A DNA stretch of 64,000 nt, taken from Aliibacillus thermotolerans. GTDB lineage: Bacteria > Bacillota > Bacilli > Bacillales > Marinococcaceae. The notes below the pieces were generated by a model, which was not told the origin of the DNA, did no database searches, and worked only from the letters and a program-made list of their open reading frames with translations. The translations under genes and the position numbers were made by a program. Of the stretch, positions 42,434 to 51,838 are shown piece after piece. Within the stretch, counting starts at the first letter, position 1. The number at the start of each line of letters is the position of its first letter. The stretch covers positions 35,705-99,704 of the forward strand of contig NZ_WKJG01000028.1 in NCBI RefSeq assembly GCF_027853235.1, read 5' to 3'.

Positions 42434-44200
42434 GTGCATCATAACCTTCGCTCGTTTATGAAAGCACTGAAAAAAGAAAAAGAAATTGTTGAAATAAAAA
42501 CAGAAGTAGATCCATATTTAGAAATTCCCGAAATTCACCGACGCGTCATTGAAGAACAAGGGCCGGCGTTGTTTTTTACGAACGTAAAAGGTTCAAAAAC
42601 ACCGGTGGTGACCAATTTATTTGGGACAGAACGCCGAGTGGACATTGCATTCGGACCGAAACCTGAAGCGTTTACGAAACAAGTAGTGAGAGCGCTCGAT
42701 TCATTGTTGCCGCCAACCCCGAAAGCATTGTGGAAAGAAAAAGCATTGTTTCAACAATTACGCCGCATCGGAATGAAAGAAGTATCGAAACAAAAAGCAC
42801 CCATTCGACAAATAGAAACAGAATCTTTTTCCCTTCACGATCTTCCAGCGGTCACTTCTTGGCCTGAGGACAGCAATCCCTTTGTCACTTTGCCTCTTGT
42901 CTATACGGAAGACCCAAACACAAAGAGACATAATCTCGGGATGTATCGCGTAGAAATTAGGGAGCCGAAACGCGGGGGAATGCATTGGCAAATTCAACGC
43001 GGAGGTGGCTTTCATCATTACGAAGCAGAGAAAAAAAATGAGCCGCTTCCAACGACGTTATTTATCGGTGGCCCACCGGCATTGATTGTAACAGCCATTT
43101 CTCCATTGCCAGAAAATATCCCTGAGCTCGTGCTTGCTTCTTTATTACTCGATGACAAATTACCGTTAACAAAAGTAAAAGATTATCCACATCCATTAAT
43201 TGCCGAAGCGGAGTTTGCTTTTGGCGGGGTTGTACCACCTCACGTACGCGAACCGGAAGGACCGTTCGGAGACCATTATGGTTATTACTCTTTAAAACAT
43301 GATTTTCCAGTCTTTGACATCAAAAAAATGTGGCGGAGAAAAGACGCCATTTACCCGGCAACGATTGTAGGAAAACCGCGTCAAGAAGACTATTATATCG
43401 GAGAATATTTACAACGACTGTTAAGCCCATTTTTCCCAGTAGTCATGAGCGGAGTACATAGTTTATGGACGTACGGTGAGACCGGCTTCCATTCGTTAGC
43501 AGGAGCAGTTGTGCGGGAGTCTTACTATAAAGAAGGCCTTGCCCACGCACTTGCCATTATGGGACAAGGACAACTGACGCTGACGAAATTTTTAATGGTC
43601 ACAAACAAAGTGATTGACCTGTCTGATGCCCGGCAATTGTTCGAAGCAGTATTAGAACGTTTTCGACCAGAACGGGATTTACTCATCATGAATGATACTT
43701 CCATGGACACGTTAGATTACACAGGAAGAAGTTTTAATGTCGGCTCGAAAGCAATTATGACAGGACTTGGAGAGCCGGTTCGAACACTCACCCGAACATA
43801 TCTTGGTGGAAACATCCCAGGAATTTCGAAAGTAAAACCATTCTGTGGTGGCTGTCTCGTCATTTCCGGTTCTTCTTATGAAGAAGATGAAAAGTTAGCT
43901 GAGCGACTGGTGGATATAGCAAAAGAGCAGCTTGTTGACTGGCAAATGGTCTTTTTAGTCGACGATGCGGACATTGCGGACTCACAAATATCGTTCTTAT
44001 GGACGACGTTTACACGTTTTGATCCTTCCCATGACTTATATGCAGAAGCTGACATTGTGCGTAACAACATCCGTTATCAAGGCCCACTCATCATTGACGC
44101 ACGCATGAAACCTTTCTATCCAAAAGAAGTAGAACCGGACCCAGATACAGTGAAATTAGTCGATGAGAAATGGAAAAAGTATAAAATAAAAATGAAATAG
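42434..44200 (+). CDS. UbiD-family prenylated-FMN-dependent decarboxylase
   Basis: 588 residues. UbiD landmarks: NLRSFMKALKKEKEIVEIKTEVDPYLEIPEIHRRV start, GMYRVEIREPKRGGMHWQIQRGGGFHH (prFMN and metal-binding region), PEGPFGDHYGYYSL (conserved Glu/Asp network), and TIVGKPRQEDYYIGEYLQRLL. The length and sequence are nearer to the Bacillus UbiD-like and futalosine-pathway decarboxylases than to E. coli UbiD. Possible role in menaquinone synthesis or aromatic acid decarboxylation, not decidable here. GAGGAGGGATTGAC before GTG 42434. Its UbiX partner is not in the window. Confidence 0.88.
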   Translation: MHHNLRSFMKALKKEKEIVEIKTEVDPYLEIPEIHRRVIEEQGPALFFTNVKGSKTPVVTNLFGTERRVDIAFGPKPEAFTKQVVRALDSLLPPTPKALWKEKALFQQLRRIGMKEVSKQKAPIRQIETESFSLHDLPAVTSWPEDSNPFVTLPLVYTEDPNTKRHNLGMYRVEIREPKRGGMHWQIQRGGGFHHYEAEKKNEPLPTTLFIGGPPALIVTAISPLPENIPELVLASLLLDDKLPLTKVKDYPHPLIAEAEFAFGGVVPPHVREPEGPFGDHYGYYSLKHDFPVFDIKKMWRRKDAIYPATIVGKPRQEDYYIGEYLQRLLSPFFPVVMSGVHSLWTYGETGFHSLAGAVVRESYYKEGLAHALAIMGQGQLTLTKFLMVTNKVIDLSDARQLFEAVLERFRPERDLLIMNDTSMDTLDYTGRSFNVGSKAIMTGLGEPVRTLTRTYLGGNIPGISKVKPFCGGCLVISGSSYEEDEKLAERLVDIAKEQLVDWQMVFLVDDADIADSQISFLWTTFTRFDPSHDLYAEADIVRNNIRYQGPLIIDARMKPFYPKEVEPDPDTVKLVDEKWKKYKIKMK

Positions 44201-44208
44201 CACGAGAA

Positions 44209-44243
44209 AAGGAGACGATGTCAACTAGGTCGTCTCCTTTCGT
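44209..44243. terminator. Terminator between convergent genes
   Basis: AAAGGAGACGA / TCGTCTCCTTT 11-bp stem directly after the ubiD-like gene. Confidence 0.8.
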
Positions 44244-44249
44244 CAATCT

Positions 44250-45116
44250 TTAATTGTTGACGTAATGATAAAGGGAACTCATATCTTTTTCTCCGTAATG
44301 ATTCTCATTTGCTTTCTCAAACATTTCTATCATCGGGGTTGCGATTGGTAGTGTCGCTTTTACCTCTTTTGCTAAATCGTCCGCTAAATGAAGATCTTTT
44401 AACAATAAGTTCAATGCAAATCCTGGAGTGTCAATATCTTTTGCGATAAATTCACGATAATGCCGGTCAAAAATTTTACTTTGCGCAAATCCATTTGTTA
44501 ATACGTCATAGACAAGTTTGCGGTCTAAGCCGGCTTTTTCTGCTAAGTGTAAACCTTCACTGACCGCAATGGTATGTAAGCCAACCATGTAGTTGTTAAT
44601 TAATTTCACTTTTGTTCCCATGCCAATCGAGCCACAATGGGTAATATTTTTCCCGACGACATCAAAATACGGCTTTGCTTTTTCAAATGCTTCTGCTTTC
44701 CCCCCTACCATAATGGAAAGAGTGCCTGCTTCCGCTCCTGTCGTTCCTCCACTGACTGGAGCATCAACATAGTAAACTCTTTTCTTTTCTGCTTCCATTT
44801 CGATTTTTTCATGCAGAGAAGGAGAGACGGTGCTGAAATCAATGACTAACTGATTTGCCATTATGTGGGTTAACACGCCATCTTCCCCGAGGATCACTTC
44901 CTCCACATCTTCTGGAAGCGGAAGACACGTCATCACGACGTCGACTTGTTTTACTAGCTCAGGAAGTGAAAAGCCGACGTTTCCCCCCATCTGTTTGAAT
45001 CTCTCTTCTTTCTGTTTCGAGCGATTCAAACCGTACACATCATAGCCTGCTTTTAATAAATTGTGTGCCATCGGCATGCCCATATTTCCAAGTCCGATAT
45101 AGCCGATTTTCGCCAT
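44250..45116 (-). CDS. NAD(P)-dependent beta-hydroxyacid dehydrogenase (HIBADH family)
   Basis: 288 residues. N-terminal Rossmann GYIGLGNMGMPMAHNLLKAGYDVYGLNRS (GxGxMG), substrate loop DAPVSGGTTGAEAGTLSIMVGG, and the catalytic Lys in GTKVKLINNYM (near 175). Family members oxidise 3-hydroxyisobutyrate, tartronate semialdehyde or similar short acids; the YkwC-like type is common in Bacillus. Followed upstream by a YciI gene with a 12-nt gap, so likely one operon. Confidence 0.9.
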   Translation of the reverse strand: MAKIGYIGLGNMGMPMAHNLLKAGYDVYGLNRSKQKEERFKQMGGNVGFSLPELVKQVDVVMTCLPLPEDVEEVILGEDGVLTHIMANQLVIDFSTVSPSLHEKIEMEAEKKRVYYVDAPVSGGTTGAEAGTLSIMVGGKAEAFEKAKPYFDVVGKNITHCGSIGMGTKVKLINNYMVGLHTIAVSEGLHLAEKAGLDRKLVYDVLTNGFAQSKIFDRHYREFIAKDIDTPGFALNLLLKDLHLADDLAKEVKATLPIATPMIEMFEKANENHYGEKDMSSLYHYVNN

Positions 45117-45128
45117 CCTATTTCCTCC

Positions 45129-45401
45129 TTACTCCCAATCTTCTGAATTCATCATCCATTCACGAATGTCATATGTTCGTGCACCTGATTCCACATACGG
45201 ATCTTGTTTTACTAGCGCTTCTACTTGTTTCAAAGATTCTCCTCTGTAAATAATTAATCCCCCGGAACCATCTGCAAATTTTCCATAAGCGGCAACGTTT
45301 TTCTCTCGATGTTGCTCTTCTAAAAAAGCAAGATGAGCAGGACGGTATTCTTTACTTAATGATTCGTCTTTCATTTTTAAATGAACTGCAAAATAAGACA
45401 T
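45129..45401 (-). CDS. YciI-like protein
   Basis: 90 residues: MSYFAVHLKMKDESLSKEYRPAHLAFLEEQHREKNVAAYGKFADGSGGLIIYRGESLKQVEALVKQDPYVESGARTYDIREW. The ferredoxin-like YciI fold has the conserved RPAHLAFL (His/Asp active-site pair) and DPYV. Dehalogenase-like chemistry has been proposed for the family but is unproven. Translated ahead of the dehydrogenase gene. Confidence 0.85.
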   Translation of the reverse strand: MSYFAVHLKMKDESLSKEYRPAHLAFLEEQHREKNVAAYGKFADGSGGLIIYRGESLKQVEALVKQDPYVESGARTYDIREWMMNSEDWE

Positions 45402-45511
45402 ATGGAATCACCTTCCTACACGTTTGTTATTTGGTCACGAGAAGACGTCTTTTCCTCGTACCTTATTTCCATGTTATCATGGGAAAGGATGTATGGAAAG
45501 GAAGGACAACA

Positions 45512-46675
45512 ATGGATAAACGTGTATATCTTCTGATGATCGTATCTTTTGTGGCAGGATTAGTAGAATTAATTATTGTCGGTATCCTTGATTTAGTCGC
45601 GGCTGATTTAGGGATTAAACTTTTGCAAGCAGGCTTGTTTATCTCTGCTTTTTCGGTTACTTTTGCTATCTCAGCACCTGTCCTTCTTCTCATGACTCGA
45701 AAAATCGAACGAAAAAAATTATTACTGCTCACTTTAACTGCTTTTTTCTTTGCGAACGTCTTTGCCACTGTTAGTCACACCTTCTGGACGTTCATGATAG
45801 CTCGAATGATTTCTGCCATGAGTGCTGCTCTCTTAGTTGTGTTAAGCATTACCATCGCTTCGAAAATTTCTACTCCGGAAAAACGAGGGCGCGCCATTGG
45901 TCTTGTATATATGGGAGTTAGTGGTTCCCTTGTATTAGGGGTACCAATCGGTGTACTCATTGGAAATATGTTTAGTTGGCAAGCGCCATTTATATTTATT
46001 TCTCTCCTTACTTTACTGGCAATGATCGGTATATACTTCTTATTACCGCCAATGGAACCTTCTTCTCCCGTGCCTTGGAAAGAACAATGGAACAGCATTA
46101 AAAACAAACAAGTTATTTTTGCTCATCTCTCCACCTTACTTTTTTTAGCGGGACACTATACATTGTATGGTTACTTAAGTCCATATTTGAAATTAATCAT
46201 TGGTATGGAAGACGTTTGGATGAGCGTCGTTTATTGGGTATTTGGCATTGCTGCTATTACCGGGGGAGGACTTGGCGGGATGTTATCCGACCGAGTCGGA
46301 ATAAAAGCCACTGCTTTTTCGGTCATTTTTTTATTCATAATGACTTTCATTCTTATTCCAGTCTCCTCTTTTATCCCTGTTTTTATCGTTTTAACAGTGA
46401 TTTGGGGAGCGATGAGTTGGGCATTATCTCCTCCGTTACAAAACCACTTGTACGACATTGCTCCAAACACCTCTGATATCCAACAAAGTATGAATAACTC
46501 AGCTTTACATTTTGGAATTGCGCTTGGTTCTTTTATTGGTGGTGTTGTGATTGAATGGGGTTCTCTTTCCTATAACCCGTATGTTGGTGCGTTTTTTGCT
46601 CTTCTCGCTTTCAGCACGTTACTACTTTCTTTTTTCTTTGGGAGGGATGAAAATTGGCAAGAAAAGCGTGGATAA
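45512..46675 (+). CDS. Major facilitator superfamily efflux transporter
   Basis: 387 residues, 12 predicted helices, from ATG 45512 (AAGGAAGGACAACA); the frame upstream to 45359 is antisense to the yciI gene end and discarded. Motif A-like GMLSDRVGIKATAF in the second half, and GRAIGLVYMGVSGSLVLGVPIGVLIGN (motif C of drug/H+ antiporters) in helix 5. Similar to AraJ/YbcL-type exporters. Substrate unknown. Overlaps the next transporter gene by 22 nt. Confidence 0.88.
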   Translation: MDKRVYLLMIVSFVAGLVELIIVGILDLVAADLGIKLLQAGLFISAFSVTFAISAPVLLLMTRKIERKKLLLLTLTAFFFANVFATVSHTFWTFMIARMISAMSAALLVVLSITIASKISTPEKRGRAIGLVYMGVSGSLVLGVPIGVLIGNMFSWQAPFIFISLLTLLAMIGIYFLLPPMEPSSPVPWKEQWNSIKNKQVIFAHLSTLLFLAGHYTLYGYLSPYLKLIIGMEDVWMSVVYWVFGIAAITGGGLGGMLSDRVGIKATAFSVIFLFIMTFILIPVSSFIPVFIVLTVIWGAMSWALSPPLQNHLYDIAPNTSDIQQSMNNSALHFGIALGSFIGGVVIEWGSLSYNPYVGAFFALLAFSTLLLSFFFGRDENWQEKRG

Positions 46676-47538
46676 TGGGAAGCATTACCATTATTTTATG
46701 GGCTTCTGCATTTGCAGCGATTCGACTTAGTTTGAAGGAAGGTTATGAACCAACCTCTCTTGTGTTGATGCGTTTTCTTGTTGCTTCTCTCTTTTTTCTT
46801 CTTTTCTTTTTATTTTCAAAAAAACAATTTCAATTACCCGAACGGAAGGATCTTAGCAAAATATTTGTATTAGGATTTTTAGGGATTACTGTCTATCACG
46901 TTGGAATCACCTTTGGAATGGAAACGGTGGAAGCAGGAACAGCAAGCATGATCGTCGGTTCTTCCCCTTTTTTCACCTCCATTATTGCTGCTCTTTTTTT
47001 AAAAGAGCGAATAGATCTATTAGGATGGATCGGGTTAACAGTTGGTTTCTTTGGCATCGTCTTAATCACCCTTGGAACAAGTGAGGCGGTGTTTTCCATT
47101 TCTATCGGTGCGATTTATGTCATTATTGCTACCATTTCTACATCGATATTTTTTGTTTTTCAAAAAACGTTAAACCGTCGCTATCATCCGGTAGAATTAA
47201 CGGCTTATTTTACGTGGGCGGGTACCATTCCGATGGTTATCTTTTTACCTGATCTTTTTCAAAGTTGGGGGAATGCGACCATTCAAGCACATGTGACAGC
47301 GATTTATGTTGGGGTTTTCCCAGCTGCACTTGCATATGCCACATGGGCCATTGCGCTTTCATTAGCTGAAGCGAGTAAAGTCACGATGCTCATGTATCTT
47401 GAGCCTGTCCTTGCGATTCTTATCGCTTGGATATGGATTGACGAATGGCCGAGTACACTTTCTTTCATTGGAGGGGCGATTGCGATTTCTAGTATTCTTC
47501 TCGTCAATTTTTTTGGTAAAAAAAGAAAAAGTGTATAA
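46654..47538 (+). CDS. EamA/DMT-family transporter
   Basis: 294 residues, ten helices in two EamA halves: WIMGSITIILWASAFAAIRLSLKEGYEP and, in the second half, ISIGAIYVIIATISTSIFFVFQK, EASKVTMLMYLEPVLAILIAWIWIDEWPS, the usual conserved pair. TTG 46654 has GGGAGGGATGAAAA inside the end of the MFS gene, giving coupled translation of two exporters. Metabolite or drug efflux is family-level inference. Confidence 0.88.
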   Translation: MARKAWIMGSITIILWASAFAAIRLSLKEGYEPTSLVLMRFLVASLFFLLFFLFSKKQFQLPERKDLSKIFVLGFLGITVYHVGITFGMETVEAGTASMIVGSSPFFTSIIAALFLKERIDLLGWIGLTVGFFGIVLITLGTSEAVFSISIGAIYVIIATISTSIFFVFQKTLNRRYHPVELTAYFTWAGTIPMVIFLPDLFQSWGNATIQAHVTAIYVGVFPAALAYATWAIALSLAEASKVTMLMYLEPVLAILIAWIWIDEWPSTLSFIGGAIAISSILLVNFFGKKRKSV

Positions 47539-47587
47539 AAGCACCTGTGACAAGGGGGGGCGTTCTTTCCATATCTTATGTCTTCTA

Positions 47588-48646
47588 TCAAGGAACAACC
47601 TTTCGCGCACGAATGAGTAACAAAAACAAAATCGGTAGCAACAAGAACGAATACCCATAAATTTTAACGAGTCCTTCATATCGGAAAAAGTCATTCCCGA
47701 TATAAATCGTAGCCACAAAAACGGATAGCGTGAAAAAAGAAAATATTAATTTTTTAAACCACTGCGCGTGATACGATTGTGTACTTAAATCATAGGACAA
47801 GCGCAAATACAAACTACAACGAACGTAAGCGCCAATCACCATCAAGATGAGTGAATAGATGTCAAACCGGTCAATAAATTCTAAATTAATGATACGAGTA
47901 ATAGAAAATGCGGGATAAAGAAAATTTTCTGCTTGTCCTAATCCGAAAATCGTAATAGCTCCACTTGTTGTTGAAAACATCATCAATGCATTTAAAAAAA
48001 CCCCCGCGCCCCAATACCAAAAGTATTTTTTCGTTTCCGTATGTTTTATAGGAATAATTAATAATAGGAACAATTCTATCCAAATGTTCGTTAGTAGCAA
48101 TGTTCCTAAAATAACCGGCGTCCAACCAAATTCTAATACAGGAAGGAGGTACCCCCACTCTTTTTTCACAGCGTCCATTAACGTAACGGTGTGACCGGTA
48201 ACCATTCCGATAAAAGTGAGGATCCCGGCAGTAAGTGCAATTCGTTTTACTCCTTTTAGGGCTGCGTATACAAAGAAAATAAGAAACCAAAGCGCGAGTG
48301 CCCAACGAGGGGTATCCGATAAAAAACCGATATAAATTAAATTAATGAGCGATGAATAAGAAACGACAGTCAAAAAAAGAAAGTATATGATTAAAATGAC
48401 AACCACAATCTTTGCCACCCATTTTCCCAACAATAGAGTGAGCCATTCATTGAAATTTTTTTCCGGGAACTTTTTCCGAATATGAAAAATAAAATAAGCA
48501 AGTACGAAACCGATTGGAAGTGCAATAATAATGGATAACCAAGCATCCCTACCTGCGATATCTAATAATAACGGGAGAATGACGACATGTCCCATAATCG
48601 GTAAAGTCATAACGAGTACAAATAATGTCTCCCATTTCGTTAACAT
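47588..48646 (-). CDS. Spore germination receptor permease subunit (GerB family)
   Basis: 352 residues from ATG 48646 (GAAGGTGAAAACA). Ten predicted membrane helices of the amino acid permease-like GerAB family: LTKWETLFVLVMTLPIMGHVVILPLLLDIAGRDAWLSI at the start and EFIDRFDIYSLILMVIGAYVRCSLYL near the end. It senses germinants in the spore inner membrane together with the A and C subunits encoded upstream. Third gene of the operon (order A-C-B). Confidence 0.9.
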   Translation of the reverse strand: MLTKWETLFVLVMTLPIMGHVVILPLLLDIAGRDAWLSIIIALPIGFVLAYFIFHIRKKFPEKNFNEWLTLLLGKWVAKIVVVILIIYFLFLTVVSYSSLINLIYIGFLSDTPRWALALWFLIFFVYAALKGVKRIALTAGILTFIGMVTGHTVTLMDAVKKEWGYLLPVLEFGWTPVILGTLLLTNIWIELFLLLIIPIKHTETKKYFWYWGAGVFLNALMMFSTTSGAITIFGLGQAENFLYPAFSITRIINLEFIDRFDIYSLILMVIGAYVRCSLYLRLSYDLSTQSYHAQWFKKLIFSFFTLSVFVATIYIGNDFFRYEGLVKIYGYSFLLLPILFLLLIRARKVVP

Positions 48647-48662
48647 TGTTTTCACCTTCACA

Positions 48663-49835
48663 TTAAAAAATTGAATACAATGACCTGTCTGGTTCATTTT
48701 CTTGTTTCTGCTGTAAGTTGTTCATAAGTAGTCCTGGGTCTCTCACATCGTGCTCAACACGTACGGATACATCCGCTTCTTTAAAATATTCATTCCAATT
48801 GTCTTTTAATTTTTGCCATTCTTTTGGGTACTTCCGATGCATGTACACACCTAACTTCATCGCATCTGTTTCTAATTGTTGTAGCTTTTTAATTGTATTG
48901 TGAACTAACTCTTTTGTTACTTCTGAAGCTTTCTCTTCTACTTGTAGGATGAAATCTTCACTCACTTCATCATTTGTTACATATTCACCAAGTAAACCGA
49001 CCACATTCACTTGAATATCGACTTTCACCTTATTACCTTCCAGTCTTGGTTTTATTTTGGCATAACAATCTTTCACGTTAACCGTTGCCCAGTTTTCTTC
49101 CTCGTCTTCTCCAAGTTCGACGGTTAAACTTCCCCCTTTTGCTTTATTTAATAAAATGTTCAAACCGACCGATTCATTAATCGTTAACTTTCCAACCATT
49201 CTGTTGTTGTTGATAATGGCAGTTCCTTCTAGAGATGTTACGGTGGATTCATCCACTCTTCTCGTTGTGATGATTGGCAAATGGGCGTTTCTCGTTTCTT
49301 CTTCTAACAAACGATAAAATTCTCTTAAGTTAATCACAGGATATTCCGCATTGTACTCCGTTTGATTAATTGCCGAAATAATTTCCATGGATGACAAATC
49401 ATCATAAAGAGAGGGGTTTTCCAAAATAGCCAATGGGTCTCCTGGTGTGATAAATAAATAACTATTTAAACGTAGCATTTCATGACGACGTAATATATCC
49501 AATTGTTTTACAAACTCTTCTTTAGCTAATTCCTCTCCGATAATCCATGTCCGACAATGGGTGAAAATAAGCCGTCGTTTCGCATAACGAATAAACTGTC
49601 TTCCTGCATTGAGCATCGACTTTGACCGTATTTGTAAAATGACATTATCTTTTGTTTGTCCTTGTGGACTAGTTCCTGCCGACGTCGGTTTAATACTTTC
49701 CGTACTAAAAATAAGGTCCCCATCACTGCGATTGATCCCTGCTCCAATGACAAATAACGAATCGTCAATTTCATGGCTATTCCAACAACCAACTAACAAT
49801 GTAATAAACAGCAAGATCATGATTAATTTCTTCAT
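48663..49835 (-). CDS. Spore germination receptor lipoprotein subunit (GerC family)
   Basis: 390 residues. Lipoprotein signal LIMILLFITLLVGCWNSHEIDD (LVGC lipobox; CW-x-x-x-E is the usual GerC start), then three beta-rich domains with LEGTAIINNNRMVGKLTINES and HVKYPKEWQ-type end (HRKYPKEWQKLKDNWNEYF). Overlaps the A-subunit stop by 4 nt (ATGA). Ends in QKQENEPDRSLYSIF. Confidence 0.92.
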   Translation of the reverse strand: MKKLIMILLFITLLVGCWNSHEIDDSLFVIGAGINRSDGDLIFSTESIKPTSAGTSPQGQTKDNVILQIRSKSMLNAGRQFIRYAKRRLIFTHCRTWIIGEELAKEEFVKQLDILRRHEMLRLNSYLFITPGDPLAILENPSLYDDLSSMEIISAINQTEYNAEYPVINLREFYRLLEEETRNAHLPIITTRRVDESTVTSLEGTAIINNNRMVGKLTINESVGLNILLNKAKGGSLTVELGEDEEENWATVNVKDCYAKIKPRLEGNKVKVDIQVNVVGLLGEYVTNDEVSEDFILQVEEKASEVTKELVHNTIKKLQQLETDAMKLGVYMHRKYPKEWQKLKDNWNEYFKEADVSVRVEHDVRDPGLLMNNLQQKQENEPDRSLYSIF

Positions 49836-51406
49836 TGTTTCCCACCCGTTTCAGGGAGTGACTCCACTTTTTTCGGTTTTTTATTCGGAATACTTTGAGG
49901 ACGATGTGTTAACCATCGTTTCGGGAATTTCACGATCGTATCTTTTAGATCTCGTAAATAAAATGGCGATAACGGAGACATATAAGGGACTCCTAGCGAT
50001 GTTAGCGATACCATATGCGTTAAGATAGCAAGCAACATGACAAATAATCCATATGCCCCGAAAAGACTGCTGCCAATAAAAAATAACAGTCTTAAGAGGG
50101 CGGTTACATCTGTAATAGGGGTAATGACAAAAGCTGCGATAAATGAAATGGAAACGATGATGATGGTCGGTGCCCCAAACAAACCTGCAGCGACTGCCAC
50201 TTCCCCTAAAATTAAAGCACCTACAATACTAAAAGCTGCCCCAATATGCTGTGGCAGTCTTACCCCTGCTTCTCGGATGACTTCAAACATAATAATGGTA
50301 ATGATAATTTCCAAAGTAAGCGGAAAAGGAACGGCCTCTCTTGCCTGAACAACGGGCACAATCATATCTGACGGAATCATTTCTTTATGAAAGTTTAAAG
50401 CGGCCATATAAATGGCTGGAAATGTCGTGCTAATGACGAATGCAAAGAAGCGAATGATTCGAATTAAGGAAGTATAGTACGGTCTCGAGTGATAATCTTC
50501 GACGTTTTTCAAGCTTTCAATAAACAAATAAGGAACATAGAGACAGACGGGAGTACCATTAATTAAAATAATAACGCGTCCATCCAACAGAGCAGAAACG
50601 GCAACATCTGGTCTTTCGGTATTTCCAATGGTCGGAAATATGGAGTAAGGATGATCTTCTATATGTTGTTCAATATCCCCAGAACTTTCAATGCTATCCA
50701 CTTTGATGTCTTGCAATCGTGTTCTTACTCGCTCTACCAGTGCGTCATCAACAATGTGACTCATATATCCAATGACAACGGTAGTTCTCGTAATTTCTCC
50801 AATCTCAAATGTTTCAAAATGCAAATGAGGGTCTGCGATACGTTGGCGAATTAACGAAATATTTACTTGGAGCGATTCAATAAAACCATCCCTTGCCCCT
50901 TGTATCGTTTGCTCCGCTTCTGACTCCTCAATCGATCTCGACTCATATTTAGAAGCATTAATTAGTAACCCTTCCGTCAAACCATCGACAAGAAGAAGGG
51001 TGTTTCCTTTTAATACTTTAGGGAGGCTTTCTTTTAACGCTTTTGTTACTGTGACTTCGTTGATATAGATCCGTTGTTGAATAGCATCAAGCAACTCTCC
51101 AACATCATCTATCGGTTCTTCCTTGAGCGGTCGAATCACATGTTCTCTAATTGCTTGTTGATCAATTATTCCATCAATGGATAAAACGACCGCTTTTATT
51201 TTCTTATTTTTCGTCAAAGGAATCGTAATCGAACGTATTCTCACGTCAGGACTATTTCCAAGAATCTGCTTGATGGCGGTTACATTTTCTTCTAGGTTAG
51301 GAGAGAGTGAGTCATTATGTGAAGAGTCCGAGTGTTGTGCTTCTTGTTTCTTTTTCTTTCCTTGCAGTCTTTTTATCACTCGGTGAACATTGTTGTAAGA
51401 ACCCAT
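49832..51406 (-). CDS. Spore germination receptor A subunit (GerA family)
   Basis: 524 residues from ATG 51406 (GGAGAGTGTTTT). Cytoplasmic N-terminal domain (about 1-275) with PLTKNKKIKAVVLSIDGIIDQQAIREHVIRPL, DGLTEGLLINASKYESRSIEESEAEQTIQGARDGFIESLQVNISLIRQRI, the typical GerA helix, then about five membrane helices (FVISTTFPAIYMAALNFHKEMIP ... VPFPLTLEIIITIIMFEVIREAGVRLP). Recent work suggests GerA-type subunits form an ion channel. First gene of the operon. Confidence 0.93.
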   Translation of the reverse strand: MGSYNNVHRVIKRLQGKKKKQEAQHSDSSHNDSLSPNLEENVTAIKQILGNSPDVRIRSITIPLTKNKKIKAVVLSIDGIIDQQAIREHVIRPLKEEPIDDVGELLDAIQQRIYINEVTVTKALKESLPKVLKGNTLLLVDGLTEGLLINASKYESRSIEESEAEQTIQGARDGFIESLQVNISLIRQRIADPHLHFETFEIGEITRTTVVIGYMSHIVDDALVERVRTRLQDIKVDSIESSGDIEQHIEDHPYSIFPTIGNTERPDVAVSALLDGRVIILINGTPVCLYVPYLFIESLKNVEDYHSRPYYTSLIRIIRFFAFVISTTFPAIYMAALNFHKEMIPSDMIVPVVQAREAVPFPLTLEIIITIIMFEVIREAGVRLPQHIGAAFSIVGALILGEVAVAAGLFGAPTIIIVSISFIAAFVITPITDVTALLRLLFFIGSSLFGAYGLFVMLLAILTHMVSLTSLGVPYMSPLSPFYLRDLKDTIVKFPKRWLTHRPQSIPNKKPKKVESLPETGGKQ

Positions 51407-51570
51407 AAAACACTCTCCTTTCCGATATTTAGCTTGTCTTATCTTTAAATAAAAAATGTAGGAATATGTATGACCGAGCAAAAATATAAAAGTGCGACAT
51501 TCTCGTGATATTTTTACTTCAGTGATACATTTTCATGTAAAGAAGGGTAGCGGAAGAAAAGGTGGTACAA

Positions 51571-51790
51571 TGAGCGAATGGTTGAAAACGGAGCATTGGC
51601 TACAAGGATTCAATGGTTATTTTTTATGTTTACGAATATTGTTGTTATTCCAATGACGATAGGGCTGCATTTGATTTACAGGAAGATACAACCGCTTCAT
51701 TACTGCTGTTATCGTTTATTGTGACAGGGCGTGCATCATGCAGGCTTTTTTTGGTCACCAGTGAGCCATTATGGAAGGACAATCTTACTC
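51571..51790 (+). pseudogene. N-terminal remnant of a uracil/xanthine permease
   Basis: Read with frameshifts, this stretch encodes EHWLQGFNGYF..., NIVVIPMTIG, FDLQEDTTASLLLLSFIVTG and a segment matching QAFFGHQWAIMEGQS: the start of nucleobase:cation symporter-2 permeases (residues about 5-75). At least two frameshifts are needed, and the remaining 350 residues are absent, replaced by the next gene's terminator. Clearly inactive. Confidence 0.65.
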
Positions 51791-51796
51791 ATAACA

Positions 51797-51835
51797 TAAA
51801 AGCGAAAGACCTGTTCTGCAACAGGCCTTTCGCTG
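51797..51835 (-). terminator. Terminator of the squalene/phytoene synthase-like gene
   Basis: GCGAAAG-GCCTGTT / AACAGGTCTTTCGC stem, then TTTTATG on the minus strand. Confidence 0.8.
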
Positions 51836-51838
51836 TTA

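Noticed and set aside
45359..45511. 51-codon N-terminal extension of the MFS transporter
   Set aside because: It overlaps the yciI start region antisense, lacks a start signal, and the transporter begins naturally at ATG 45512 with AAGGAAGG.
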